Assembly: GCF_018555435.2 (NCBI RefSeq)
Contig: NZ_JAFEJT020000020.1
Span: forward strand, 1 to 49,986
Reading direction: 5' to 3'
Origin: Bifidobacterium amazonense
Lineage (GTDB): Bacteria > Actinomycetota > Actinomycetes > Actinomycetales > Bifidobacteriaceae
DNA: 49,986 bases
Made by a program: the position numbers and the translations under genes. This document shows, piece by piece, positions 8,057-16,167 of the stretch. Position 1 is the stretch's first letter, and every line of letters begins with the position of its first letter. The notes under the pieces are model-generated. The model did no database searches, was not told where the DNA came from, and saw only the letters and a program-made list of their open reading frames with translations.

Positions 8057-8950
8057 TCATTCCGTCGCCGGCATCATTCCGCCACTGGTGGACACGACCT
8101 GTCCGACGTTCATGCCCTCGCCGTACTTCTTGACGGAGTTGACCACGGAGCGCAGGTTGAGCGGGGTGACGGTCACGTACGCCTGCGTGGTGGCAAGACT
8201 TTCGTGGCCGAGCAGTTCCTGCACGGCGCGGATGTCGCCGCCGGAGCTGATGTACGCGGCGGTCGCGAACCGGTGGCGCAGCGTGTGCGGAGAGCAGCCG
8301 GTCGCGCTCTGTATCCTGCGGTACACGGTGTCGCCGCACACCGGCCCCTTGCCGCTGGCGTGCGGGAATAGCCAGCCCTTGGGTGAGGCGAGGATCGCGT
8401 CGGCCAGCTCGTCGGTCAGCGGCACGATCCTGTCCTTCGCGCCCTTGCCGTGCACGATCAGGCTGCGCCCGGACAGGTCCTCGGTCACGTCCTCGCGGCG
8501 CACGATCGCGATCTCCGCGCGGCGCAGACCGGCCTCGGCGGCGAGCATGACCATGAGCCGGGTCTGCCGGTCGGCGTCATGCAGCCCCTGGCCGACGGCG
8601 GTCTCCGGGGCCGGCACCTTGTGACGGGTCTCGCGCTTGATGGGCGGCAGGTCTTCGGCGGGATTGTCGGCGCGCAGGCCGGCCTTCTTGGCCCAGCCGA
8701 AGAAGTTGCGCACCGCGTTCATCGTCGAGCGGCGGGCCGCGTTCGACGGCGGGCGCACGATGTACGACTTGAGATCCGCCTGGACGATCTGCCACGGCGG
8801 CTTGTTCGTCAGCCTGGCAAGATCGGTGATCTTGTACCAGTAGTATCCGATGCTCCGCTCGCTCAGATTGCGGAAGCGCATATCCGCGACCCACTGGTCG
8901 AGCCACGGTATCCAGCTGTCCGGCGGCTGCCGGCGATCCTTGAACTCCAT
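8057..8950 (-). CDS. Tyrosine recombinase, type B (intact copy)
   Basis: A 297-residue tyrosine recombinase, related to but clearly distinct from type A. The core-binding domain runs over about residues 10-100. The catalytic residues are Arg in AGLRRAEIAIV, Lys in GKGAKDRIVP, HxxR in HTLRHRF, His in GHESL and Tyr in TTQAYVTV. I set the start at 8950 (MEFKDRRQ), because GGGAGAA lies about 8 nt upstream; a longer frame to 9010 lacks a site. It is transcribed towards the type A gene and separated from it by an AT-rich stretch with inverted TGACAACGT motifs. The C-terminal half of a close homologue is found fused to the relaxase at 17413-18624. Confidence 0.88.
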   Translation of the reverse strand: MEFKDRRQPPDSWIPWLDQWVADMRFRNLSERSIGYYWYKITDLARLTNKPPWQIVQADLKSYIVRPPSNAARRSTMNAVRNFFGWAKKAGLRADNPAEDLPPIKRETRHKVPAPETAVGQGLHDADRQTRLMVMLAAEAGLRRAEIAIVRREDVTEDLSGRSLIVHGKGAKDRIVPLTDELADAILASPKGWLFPHASGKGPVCGDTVYRRIQSATGCSPHTLRHRFATAAYISSGGDIRAVQELLGHESLATTQAYVTVTPLNLRSVVNSVKKYGEGMNVGQVVSTSGGMMPATE

Positions 8951-9210
8951 GATCGCGTTCTCCCTTTTGCGACCCCGGCAAACCGCGCCGGACGCGGGGA
9001 ACGGCACCATGCCGGACCGCCCGGAGAAGGCGCCGCGGCGGCCCCTCGTCCAATCCGCTTAAATAAAAGCTTAAAAGGACGGGCGTGTCGCCTACGGCCG
9101 CATGGGCTTTCGCGGGGCCGGTCAGTCCCGCTGAAACCCCAACGGTTCCAAGTGCTGTACACTGGTCTCACAACATAAGAAAGCCCCTATCGAATGACCG
9201 GAATCCGATT

Positions 9211-9252
9211 CGTTTAATTCGTGGGTTGTGGGTTCGAATCCCACAGGGGGCA
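9211..9252 (+). tRNA. 3' fragment of a tRNA-Lys gene (probable attachment site)
   Basis: From 9211 the sequence matches the 3' half of a tRNA from the anticodon loop onward: TTTAA, anticodon-stem strand TTCG, a variable loop, a T-arm GTGGG/TTCGAAT/CCCAC (9228-9244), acceptor strand AGGGGGC and discriminator A at 9252. The pattern fits tRNA-Lys(UUU). The expected D-arm and 5' acceptor strand are not present upstream, so this is not a complete gene. A bona fide terminator follows. Such 3' halves are typical products of integration into a tRNA gene; the intact partner is not in the window. Confidence 0.65.
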
Positions 9253-9260
9253 CAGTTCAA

Positions 9261-9290
9261 CCCTCGGAAGCCAACGCTTCCGAGGGTTTT
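9261..9290 (+). terminator. Rho-independent terminator after the tRNA-Lys fragment
   Basis: A perfect 10-bp stem CCCTCGGAAG / CTTCCGAGGG with a 6-nt loop, followed by TTTT (9287-9290). It lies 8 nt after the tRNA 3' end and was presumably the native terminator of the tRNA gene. Confidence 0.8.
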
Positions 9291-9291
9291 C

Positions 9292-9578
9292 TGGCCCACT
9301 CCTCCGGGGTGAACGTGACCGTCTTGCGATGGCAACGGTTGGGATGCGTGTCCTGCCAGCTCATGGCCATCGCCTATCGGGTCGCGGGTGCCCCGCAGCG
9401 GATGACCGGCAGGGAACCCGCGCAACCGTACGTACGGTTGCAATGCTTGCTACTCCCTGAACTGACTCAAAAATCAGTCCGGGACCACCACCTGAACACG
9501 CCATGACTAACCTCGATTCCTAACGCCGATACCGGCAATTGAACCGCATCGCCACAGCGCTGATGGTCACGCAGGGAT
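9292..9578. repeat. Mobilisation (oriT-like) segment, truncated copy 1, with a mobC remnant
   Basis: About 285 bp that are nearly identical to 18931-19215. Minus-strand positions 9364 to about 9293 encode the first 23 residues of MobC (MSWQDTHPNRCHRKTVTFTP), then stop abruptly at the tRNA terminator. Upstream of this start is a perfect 20-bp palindrome GCAACCGTACGTACGGTTGC (9422-9441) and the hairpin GCGGGTGCCCCGC. A palindrome upstream of mobC is a plausible oriT, by position only. The copy marks one side of a rearranged mobilisable element. Confidence 0.6.
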
Positions 9579-10165
9579 AATGGGAGAAATGTAGCCGGAA
9601 CCGCTCAACTAGCATTGAAGTAAATACATGCTTATGGCTTTTTCTGTAGTTGGTTTCGTCCACGCGCATCAATCGGGACACGGCGTGTGCACTTTCATCC
9701 AAGCGGCCTGTCGCTTAAAAGTCACGCGTGCACGCGCCCTTCCTCCTCACCCACGGTACCATCGCGACCGTTACGCCTTGCTACGCGCAGTTGACGCGGA
9801 CGGACGCATGCTCCAGCAAGGAGCCTTGCGCACCCGATGTCGAGATGACGCCAACGTTGCATGGGCAAACGATCGTGTATCCGGCCGGACCAGCCGCATT
9901 TCGTGCACTGGTTCGGGTCCTTCACCTTCACGTACGGACGCATCAGGACGATGACGATCTGTCCTCCAGGCGGATCTCTTTCGATACGCGGCGTGCCGGC
10001 CACGACGTTCGCGGGCAAACCGAGCATGTGTTTGAGCGCGCCGGCTGTTATGGTGGGCACGGGCGTTCTCTTGTTCTTCGGTTTTGTGTCTTGGCAGAAG
10101 CAAACCTAGCAGGAGAACGTCCCCTCTTGTTCCCTTTGTCATACCGTGGATTCAAAGTTCATAGC
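9579..10165 (-). mobile_element. ISL3-family insertion sequence remnant
   Basis: The transposase remains are minus-strand and frameshifted. From 10060 the reading MPTITAGALKHMLGLP...CTKCGWSGRIHD...QRWRHLDIG is the N-terminal zinc-binding part of ISL3 transposases. A second frame near 9702-9600 gives RLMRVDETNYRKSHKHV, the DETSYxKGHKY block of the family, and then the gene ends. The DNA upstream of the start (10061-10140) closely resembles the last 50 bp of the window, which I read as the same IS end. The outer end seems to overlap the final codons of the MFS gene (stop at 10152). It is inactive and deleted internally. Confidence 0.7.
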
Positions 10166-11444
10166 TTTGCCAGCGACTGGCTTGGGGAATGTGGCGGATA
10201 CCGGTGAAGAATGCGATTGACAAGCTCGCCGCAGTGAGCACGACAGCGAGCGAGGCGATGATGGTGAAACCGTTTTTCGCGTATTCGAGGATCGCTCCGA
10301 CAGCGGCTGGGGTGGCGGCACCAAGAAGCCCGACAGTGGTTCCGAAGACCGTGGAAACTCGTCCTTGCATATCATTGGGGGTGCGCCCGTACATGAATCC
10401 GAACAGTCCGGAGTTCAATGCCGGAAGAAGAAAGCCTATGCAGGTGACGCAGATCAACGAAGCGGCATAGCTTTGCCAAATCATCAATGGCGTGATGCCC
10501 AAGAGCATCAAGGCTGTTGAGCCGACAATCAGTTTGCCTGTGGGAACGAGATCGGTAAGATTTCCAGCGGCTAAGGATCCTAGGAATGATGAGACTCCCA
10601 TGGTGCCGAATACGACGCCTATGAGCGCCGTGTTTGTGCCATGCGCGATGAGCATAAGTTGGATGCCGCTTTGTATGCCGGAGATTGCGATGTTGATGAC
10701 TGTGCCAAAAAGCATGATCCACGGCAGACAATTGCGGGAAAGAGACCATTTCCAGCCAGTCAGGAAATCAACCAGGAAAGAGTTTCCGGACTTATTGGCG
10801 GATTGTGGAGCAGTTTGTTCTTTTGACGAAGAAGTATTGTGATGAGACTCGACTTGTAATCGATTGGACGGGAGAAAGAACGTGCAGATCGCGCCGATCA
10901 GCGACATGACTGAGTAGAAGAGTGACGGCATCCAACGCGCCAGCCCGTACATCAGGCCGCTCAGTGGGTTGCCGGCCAGGCTGATGCATGCTTCCCTGCC
11001 CTCCCGTATCGCTTGTGCGCGAGCATATAAATCGACGGGAATCAAAGATCTCAGGATCGCGTGCGTCGCTGATCCCAACAGTCCGTTAACCGTCCCTGCC
11101 GCAAAGACCAGCGTCGTCAATGTCGGTATGGTGAGCGTACCTGACGATACAAATAGAACAAGAACGAAGCCGATTATAAATTGACAGGTACTTTGCAATA
11201 TCATAATATTGCGACGATCGTGTCGGTCGGTCAGGGTGCCACCAAAAGGCATAAGTAGCAGGGAAACAAAAGTAGATAGTGCTGAAATCAAACCGGAGAT
11301 AAACTGTGAGTGGGATAGCTGGAAGGCCAGCAATGGGATGACGAAGGTCTGCAACGTATCTGCGAGTACGTCAGACGTATCGGCAACAAACCAAACCCTG
11401 TAAAAATGAATACTCCATACATTCATCAGATTTTGTTTTTTCAT
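10152..11444 (-). CDS. MFS transporter of the lanthipeptide operon
   Basis: A 430-residue major facilitator with about 12 membrane segments. The motif A-like GGTLTDRHDRRNIM lies between TM2 and TM3. The overall pattern (FVADTSDVLADTLQTFVIPLLAF) resembles MefA/MdtH-like drug exporters. The start at 11444 (MKKQNLMNVWS) has AGGGG about 6 nt upstream and lies 8 nt after the lanC stop; a longer frame would run back into lanC. It is the last gene of the lan operon and the only exporter in it, so it probably secretes the modified peptide and/or protects the producer. This is unusual, as class I clusters normally use an ABC LanT and LanFEG. The last few codons may come from the adjacent IS end. Confidence 0.82.
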   Translation of the reverse strand: MKKQNLMNVWSIHFYRVWFVADTSDVLADTLQTFVIPLLAFQLSHSQFISGLISALSTFVSLLLMPFGGTLTDRHDRRNIMILQSTCQFIIGFVLVLFVSSGTLTIPTLTTLVFAAGTVNGLLGSATHAILRSLIPVDLYARAQAIREGREACISLAGNPLSGLMYGLARWMPSLFYSVMSLIGAICTFFLPSNRLQVESHHNTSSSKEQTAPQSANKSGNSFLVDFLTGWKWSLSRNCLPWIMLFGTVINIAISGIQSGIQLMLIAHGTNTALIGVVFGTMGVSSFLGSLAAGNLTDLVPTGKLIVGSTALMLLGITPLMIWQSYAASLICVTCIGFLLPALNSGLFGFMYGRTPNDMQGRVSTVFGTTVGLLGAATPAAVGAILEYAKNGFTIIASLAVVLTAASLSIAFFTGIRHIPQASRWQSYEL

Positions 11445-11452
11445 GTATACCC

Positions 11453-12748
11453 CTAATAAAGAGTCCCAAAGAAAATTTCTTGCCACATTGCAGTGATGTC
11501 GGCAGAACAAGAAAAAAGAGAAAGTGCGATTCCGGTGGAACCATTCAGCAATCCTGTGTCGTCGAATTCTTGTAAGGAGTTGTAATAAATGCCATGATGA
11601 AAATGATTAATCTCTTTAAAAATAAAGGGGGCCCCTTGAATCCTCATTGAGTTTATTGCATTTAATAATTCAGTTTCCCGGCTATGAATGCATGCAAGAT
11701 TTAATGACGAATTGACTATGTGGAGTATATTAACTAATCCCGAAAGACCATGACAAATAGTTGGCGACACCAAATTAAGCGCTGGAATAGGAACATACGA
11801 CAAATTTACAAAATTATTGACCGCAATTTGTTTCATGCTATCATTATCAATAATCAACGATACATCATACAGCGCCTTCGAAATTCCAGGGCAACCATAG
11901 CACCAGCTAGCACGACCAAAATGATGATCTTCGTCTATTGCGCTATTTGCTATTGACAAGACCTCCGGCCATGTCGTAAAAGAATGCCCAGAACATTGCA
12001 CACTCTTTTTCTCATTTAAAAAAAGAGATAATGCGGTAGTTATTCGGTTGGAAAAGTTTTCTATAGGTATCCCTTTATTATGGGCAAAACTTAGCGCTGA
12101 GATAACTCCAGCAATACCATGAGCATAGCCAAGATCAATATAGCCACTAGGAAATTTAGTTGCACGAATAGCTTTTTTGTTCAACTGTGGCAATATAGTG
12201 CATAATAAAATACCATCCTTTGGATCTTTAGAAAAAAGCTTCAATAAGGAATCTGCAATTATAGAGGAAACCCTTTTTTGGGAGGGGATACTCGACAGTA
12301 TAATAAGTACCGAGCTTAGGCCATTTATAATATCATAATCGAATTCCGAAATATGATGTAAAATAATCTTTTTTCGAAAGATATTCAACCTATTTTTCAC
12401 AAAAGATAAATAGTATGGCATAAACTTCTCGTAAAAGAATTTCTTGCATACAGAGCATATTGAAGAGGTGATTAATAGGGAATAAGCAACACCGGTCATT
12501 CCAAAACATAAAGATAAGGAACATCTGTTGAGCGAAGAAAGCTTTTTCCCTAGATCACGAAGAATGATGTGCATTTGTTTATGAATTGTTGGGTCATTTT
12601 TCCCCGATAAAAAAGTAGCGCATAAAACCAAAAAAGATGGATCATATTCGAGGGTGAAAGAATCACTGTTCTGGAAAAATAACCTATCATTATAGGTGCT
12701 TATGGATTTAATTAGTTCCTTAGGCACATCCGAATAGTCAGAGCGCAT
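11453..12748 (-). CDS. lanC: LanC-like lanthionine cyclase
   Basis: A 431-residue protein with the LanC signature. It catalyses addition of Cys thiols to dehydro-Ser/Thr in the precursor to close (methyl)lanthionine rings, using a Zn ion. The Zn ligands are visible: Cys in SWCYGCPGI, and the Cys-His pair in ICHGLSG. The family's GHxHGxAG block is present as YAHGIAGVISALSF. The length is close to the usual 400-430. The start overlaps the lanB end (12748 versus 12738), so the two are translationally coupled and probably form a complex. Codon use is AT-rich, like lanB and unlike the rest of the window, which indicates horizontal acquisition. Confidence 0.9.
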   Translation of the reverse strand: MRSDYSDVPKELIKSISTYNDRLFFQNSDSFTLEYDPSFLVLCATFLSGKNDPTIHKQMHIILRDLGKKLSSLNRCSLSLCFGMTGVAYSLLITSSICSVCKKFFYEKFMPYYLSFVKNRLNIFRKKIILHHISEFDYDIINGLSSVLIILSSIPSQKRVSSIIADSLLKLFSKDPKDGILLCTILPQLNKKAIRATKFPSGYIDLGYAHGIAGVISALSFAHNKGIPIENFSNRITTALSLFLNEKKSVQCSGHSFTTWPEVLSIANSAIDEDHHFGRASWCYGCPGISKALYDVSLIIDNDSMKQIAVNNFVNLSYVPIPALNLVSPTICHGLSGLVNILHIVNSSLNLACIHSRETELLNAINSMRIQGAPFIFKEINHFHHGIYYNSLQEFDDTGLLNGSTGIALSLFSCSADITAMWQEIFFGTLY

Positions 12749-15632
12749 GATTCATTTCCTTGTAAAAAGACTCTTTCAATGAGTTATATGTAAAATAAAG
12801 ATATTTAACCTCGTACTCTTTAGGTACGAGATATCTATTAAAATGCATATGAATGAGACTTTGTAAAATATCAAAAAAATATTGATGAGATAAGTTATCG
12901 GCTTGGAATATACTCCTTAGAGTATAAGGATAGTCACGATCCTCATCCGTGTTAACATATTTTATGATCTCTGATCTTACTAAATGATATTCCTGACCAA
13001 AGAGTGAAGAATAATGTTCTTTTTTGAATTCCGTACCGAATGGACGTAAATCATTATAATTTATAGATAATTGTTTTAAAAATGAAATAAGAGACTTACA
13101 AATTTGGATATCATTGTATGGATTCTTTAGCGACCCTAGAACTTGCATAGAATCAAAGCTGAAAATATCCTCAATCTGCGAAAAATGTCTCACTCCTCCA
13201 TATCTTTCTATTTCCCTATCGTAAGTATCGTAGGTATATTTAGATATACTATTTTCATCGAATAGTTTTTCTGCCCAGCAACCTATCAGATTTTTTAATT
13301 TATCTTTATCCGCCGCTTTCGGTAGAACCCTTAGTCTAATGTGATCTTCGGAATCGTAATAGGCTATATAAAATGCTTTTTCAAATAACGATTGATTGTT
13401 TTTTAAAAAAACAAACAAATTATTGATTAAAAAATTTCTTTCGTCATTCCGAGGCATATATAGCTTTATATATACCCAGCTATCGTTTGGCACAAATTTT
13501 CTTTGTCGATCATTCGTAGATACGCTATCACAATAGTGCAGATTACATAGCTTCTTCGCTTGGGTTCCATTGTTCCCAATTGCACTAAGGACTAGTTCAG
13601 CCGCGTTCGTTCCTCTTTCTTGAAGATTTTCATACAAAAGGACCTCATGATCCCGATTAAGTATATGACATATCTCCTTCTGCGATTCGATATTCGATAC
13701 ATCGATAATGATCCATTTATCTTGATCTTGAATTCTGATATACTTGGGCATTGACCATATAGTAAGGAACTTCTTAATATCGTTTTCGGTTACCCTTTCT
13801 TTATTGAAGTAGGATAATCTTATCGTCCAGCTTTGGGGGCGAATAATTACTCGCTTGTATGTAATTCTCGGTATCATTACATATTTTTTAAGAGTTTCTA
13901 ATGCCCCACTGACAAATAAAGGTGTACTTGCTCCTCGTGAATGGGAAGTTGCCTCTAATAGGAAACGTCCTACATAGGGTAGAATTCCTTCTGTTTTATA
14001 ATTGAGCATTGAATTTGTTTGAAATTCCAGATATTTATTGTATTTATATGAGTAAAATATAAATCTATAATCGTCCTCGACTCTGGCAAGAGATACATAG
14101 ATATCATGTATGTCTAATACTGATTTTAAACCAGAGGCTCTCATCCCGATGGGTAACTCGAAATCGCAGTTACTACATTTGGGATATATATTTAGCAGTC
14201 GAGAGGATCTAGGCAATGCTAGAAGTTCTACCCTCATTACATCCTTAGAGACGGTTAAATTATTTGAAAGACCAAATCGTCCAATCATTTTTCCAGATCT
14301 ATCCGATCCCGTATGTGGAGATATCATCATTTTATTGTCATTTAATTGAACAACAACAAAATCAAAGTCCGTTGATAATGATCCTTTCACCTCAGCCGGT
14401 AATTCTTCAAGGGGAAAATCGGAAATGTCAACTTCTTTTTGATGTAAAAAAATCGCTTTTTGTATTTCATTATCAAGGTAGTCAAAGTTTTTATTTACTG
14501 GATTATCTACGTTTGTGTATGTTCCTTTATATGGAGAGCCCAGACCTGTTTTTGGATCTAATAGTTCGAGTAATGGGACTTCTCTGTAAAGGCCATATTT
14601 TTTTATATACATTTGAACATAATCTCGTATACAGTTCAAGTCTGGGGTCTTAGGCGTCAGATAGGTTAATTTATTAATGGCATGTTGTAGTAATATTTGA
14701 TCTTTTTCCTTTAAATCTATTTTCTGGTCTTCTCTTTTATATAAGTCTATTTTTAGATAATTGGTTGATTTCGCATATTGTCTCATGCGGTTACATATTC
14801 TCTCGAAGAGGCTCCTTCCTTTGCCTAGATCTATTCTTTCATATTTTCCTATCAATTCCTCTATTTCTTTCATGCCAATAATTAAATCTTTGTTCACTTT
14901 TATGGAGTTTATAGTTTGAATTATGCTTGAAATACTTGCTGAATAAGCTTTTGGCCTTAGATTCGATACCAATACATCTTTTTCTAATAGGAGTATAATA
15001 TAATCTAAAATTTCCGTTCTACTTTTTCCTAACTCAATGGTCAATTGATCAACTAAGATACTTCCAACAATAGGGGTTTGTGTAATTTTCCGAATAATTT
15101 CCAATAATTTAGTTTTGCGGTATTCGAGTATCTCTTCATCCCCTGTGCTATTCCAGAAATTAGAGAATAGATTTACGTATGCATCGCTCGAACATTTTAA
15201 TGAAACGTTCCAGTTTATTTTTAAATTTGGAATTACTTCTCTCTTTGTTTCTAGTCCCTTATATAAATTTGAGACCCATTCGGCGTCAATCGACACGACC
15301 TTTTTGTATTCTCCTGTCATATTTTCTGTGTTTTGTCCGAATGACAACGCCGAAAAGACGCCCATTGGCGTCGGTCGCATCGATGCGCGAATTAGGTAAT
15401 GTTCTACGGCATGCATAACCTTCTTCTGGGCTTTCGGGGACAGTGTTTCGTATTTAAGGATCGTCTCATATAATTCGAAGTTCGATGTTTCGATCATTTC
15501 TAGGAATAAGTCATTCTTCATCCATAGTTTAAGTTCTCTGTCTTTGCGGTTTTTATCCACTGAGAGTCTGGTATATGCACTAACAGGTAAAACAGCTGTT
15601 CTTTTTGATATTTGCAGTATTTTTGAATACAT
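12738..15632 (-). CDS. lanB: LanB lantibiotic dehydratase (full length)
   Basis: A 964-residue class I dehydratase. It uses glutamyl-tRNA to glutamylate and then eliminate Ser/Thr in the precursor. The N-terminal glutamylation domain starts with a block including ISKRTAVLPVSAYTRLS and carries RPTPMGVFSAL near residue 95. The C-terminal elimination (SpaB_C) domain covers roughly the last 270 residues, from SWVYIKLYMPRNDE to HFNRYLVPKEYE, including IRLRVLP and ERYGGVRHFSQIEDIF. Both domains are in one chain, as in NisB, not split as in thiopeptide systems. The start at 15632 sits just after the stem-loop that follows lanA, with a weak AAAGAG ribosome site. Base composition is about one-third GC over the gene, far below the flanking DNA. 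Confidence 0.92.
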   Translation of the reverse strand: MYSKILQISKRTAVLPVSAYTRLSVDKNRKDRELKLWMKNDLFLEMIETSNFELYETILKYETLSPKAQKKVMHAVEHYLIRASMRPTPMGVFSALSFGQNTENMTGEYKKVVSIDAEWVSNLYKGLETKREVIPNLKINWNVSLKCSSDAYVNLFSNFWNSTGDEEILEYRKTKLLEIIRKITQTPIVGSILVDQLTIELGKSRTEILDYIILLLEKDVLVSNLRPKAYSASISSIIQTINSIKVNKDLIIGMKEIEELIGKYERIDLGKGRSLFERICNRMRQYAKSTNYLKIDLYKREDQKIDLKEKDQILLQHAINKLTYLTPKTPDLNCIRDYVQMYIKKYGLYREVPLLELLDPKTGLGSPYKGTYTNVDNPVNKNFDYLDNEIQKAIFLHQKEVDISDFPLEELPAEVKGSLSTDFDFVVVQLNDNKMMISPHTGSDRSGKMIGRFGLSNNLTVSKDVMRVELLALPRSSRLLNIYPKCSNCDFELPIGMRASGLKSVLDIHDIYVSLARVEDDYRFIFYSYKYNKYLEFQTNSMLNYKTEGILPYVGRFLLEATSHSRGASTPLFVSGALETLKKYVMIPRITYKRVIIRPQSWTIRLSYFNKERVTENDIKKFLTIWSMPKYIRIQDQDKWIIIDVSNIESQKEICHILNRDHEVLLYENLQERGTNAAELVLSAIGNNGTQAKKLCNLHYCDSVSTNDRQRKFVPNDSWVYIKLYMPRNDERNFLINNLFVFLKNNQSLFEKAFYIAYYDSEDHIRLRVLPKAADKDKLKNLIGCWAEKLFDENSISKYTYDTYDREIERYGGVRHFSQIEDIFSFDSMQVLGSLKNPYNDIQICKSLISFLKQLSINYNDLRPFGTEFKKEHYSSLFGQEYHLVRSEIIKYVNTDEDRDYPYTLRSIFQADNLSHQYFFDILQSLIHMHFNRYLVPKEYEVKYLYFTYNSLKESFYKEMNHAL

Positions 15633-15644
15633 TTTTCTCTTTAC

Positions 15645-15682
15645 AAAAAAGAGGAGAAAGAGACAACGTGCTCTTCCTCCTC
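15645..15682 (-). terminator. Intercistronic terminator/attenuator between lanA and lanB
   Basis: On the minus strand a 12-bp stem (GAGGAGGAAGAG pairing with CTCTTTCTCCTC, one G-U wobble) with an 8-nt loop is followed by six T (plus-strand AAAAAA at 15645-15650). It lies 14 nt after the lanA stop and overlaps the lanB ribosome site. Such a leaky terminator lets the precursor be made in excess over the enzymes. Confidence 0.85.
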
Positions 15683-15696
15683 TATTGCTATTTTTG

Positions 15697-15822
15697 TCAG
15701 TTGCTAGCTACAAGATCGATGCAGCATCCTGTTGCGGTAACGCCAGTAACATTACTGATATCGCTGTCCTCAACCTTCACTGCACTCATATCTAGCGTCA
15801 GAATGTTCTTTTCTCCTGACAT
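15697..15822 (-). CDS. lanA: LanA lanthipeptide precursor, 41 residues
   Basis: A small gene immediately upstream of lanB. The product begins MSGEKNILTLDMSAVKVEDS and ends TATGCCIDLVASN. The leader carries ILTLD, a variant of the FNLD box that LanB recognises, followed by an acidic VEDSD segment as in nisin-type leaders. The likely core is the last 15-20 residues (from about DISNVTGV), with three Thr, two adjacent Cys and one or two Ser, so at most two lanthionine rings can form. It is much shorter than nisin-type cores. No PR/PQ or GG cleavage site is visible and no protease gene lies in the operon. A ribosome site, GGAAAGAAG, precedes the ATG. The terminator after it and lanB downstream support the call strongly. 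Confidence 0.85.
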   Translation of the reverse strand: MSGEKNILTLDMSAVKVEDSDISNVTGVTATGCCIDLVASN

Positions 15823-15837
15823 TATAGCTTCTTTCCG

Positions 15838-15903
15838 AAAATGTTTATCTTTAACATTTTCTCTTTAATTATATTTCTTAATACTTTTCTTTCATCAGAA
15901 AAG
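15838..15903 (-). promoter_or_regulatory. lanA promoter with two inverted repeats
   Basis: Read on the minus strand, a -10 TATAAT lies at 15868-15873. The -35 is weak (TGATGA, 18 bp away) and sits inside an inverted repeat CTTTTCT/AGAAAAG (15884-15903). A second inverted repeat, AAAATGTT-N7-AACATTTT (15838-15860), covers the start of the transcript up to 15 bp from the ATG. Both could be operators. The operon contains no regulator gene. Confidence 0.6.
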
Positions 15904-15968
15904 TTTATCTGGGATTTACATATAAGTAATGTTGGTTCTGTATATTAGTTTTCATTACTTTATCTATG

Positions 15969-16142
15969 TGCTTTCCTCGACGGCTGCACTCAGTGATGCA
16001 TCGGGAGAGAGCTGCCACGACCTATCGCGACTGCGGTCTCTATCAACGACGGTAACTTCTGGTCGACTCTCCCGTTACTCTGGACGATGTACGGCGCAAC
16101 GGTACGAGCTCACCCCGGCTATGCTGCGACGCCTGTCGTAAT
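15969..16142 (+). pseudogene. Remnant of a GH46 chitosanase 3' end
   Basis: From TTCCTCGACG to the TAA at 16140-16142, the sequence aligns along its length with the last 175 bp of the chitosanase gene at 35034-35972. Shared blocks include CGACCTATCGCGACTGC, CAACGACGG, CTGGACGATGTACGGC and ATGCTGCGACGCCTG. There are many changes and it is not an open frame from a start. Like the intact gene, it faces the 3' end of a type A recombinase. It marks the right edge of the AT-rich lanthipeptide insert. A chitosanase gene probably stood here, or the 3' end was carried with the recombinase. Confidence 0.75.
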
Positions 16143-16167
16143 CCGCCGTAAGACGTTTTCGCGTTCC

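Noticed and set aside
9184..9252. A complete tRNA gene starting at GCCCCT
   Set aside because: The 5' acceptor pairing is poor and no D-arm can be built; only the 3' half is convincing.
9168..9443. Minus-strand frame containing CGIRTHNPRIK
   Set aside because: This phrase is the well-known spurious translation antisense to a tRNA T-arm; the DNA is a tRNA-Lys fragment plus mobilisation repeat.
10152..11510. Longer start of the MFS gene at 11510
   Set aside because: It would extend back into lanC; the ATG at 11444 has a proper ribosome site and the normal first membrane segment.
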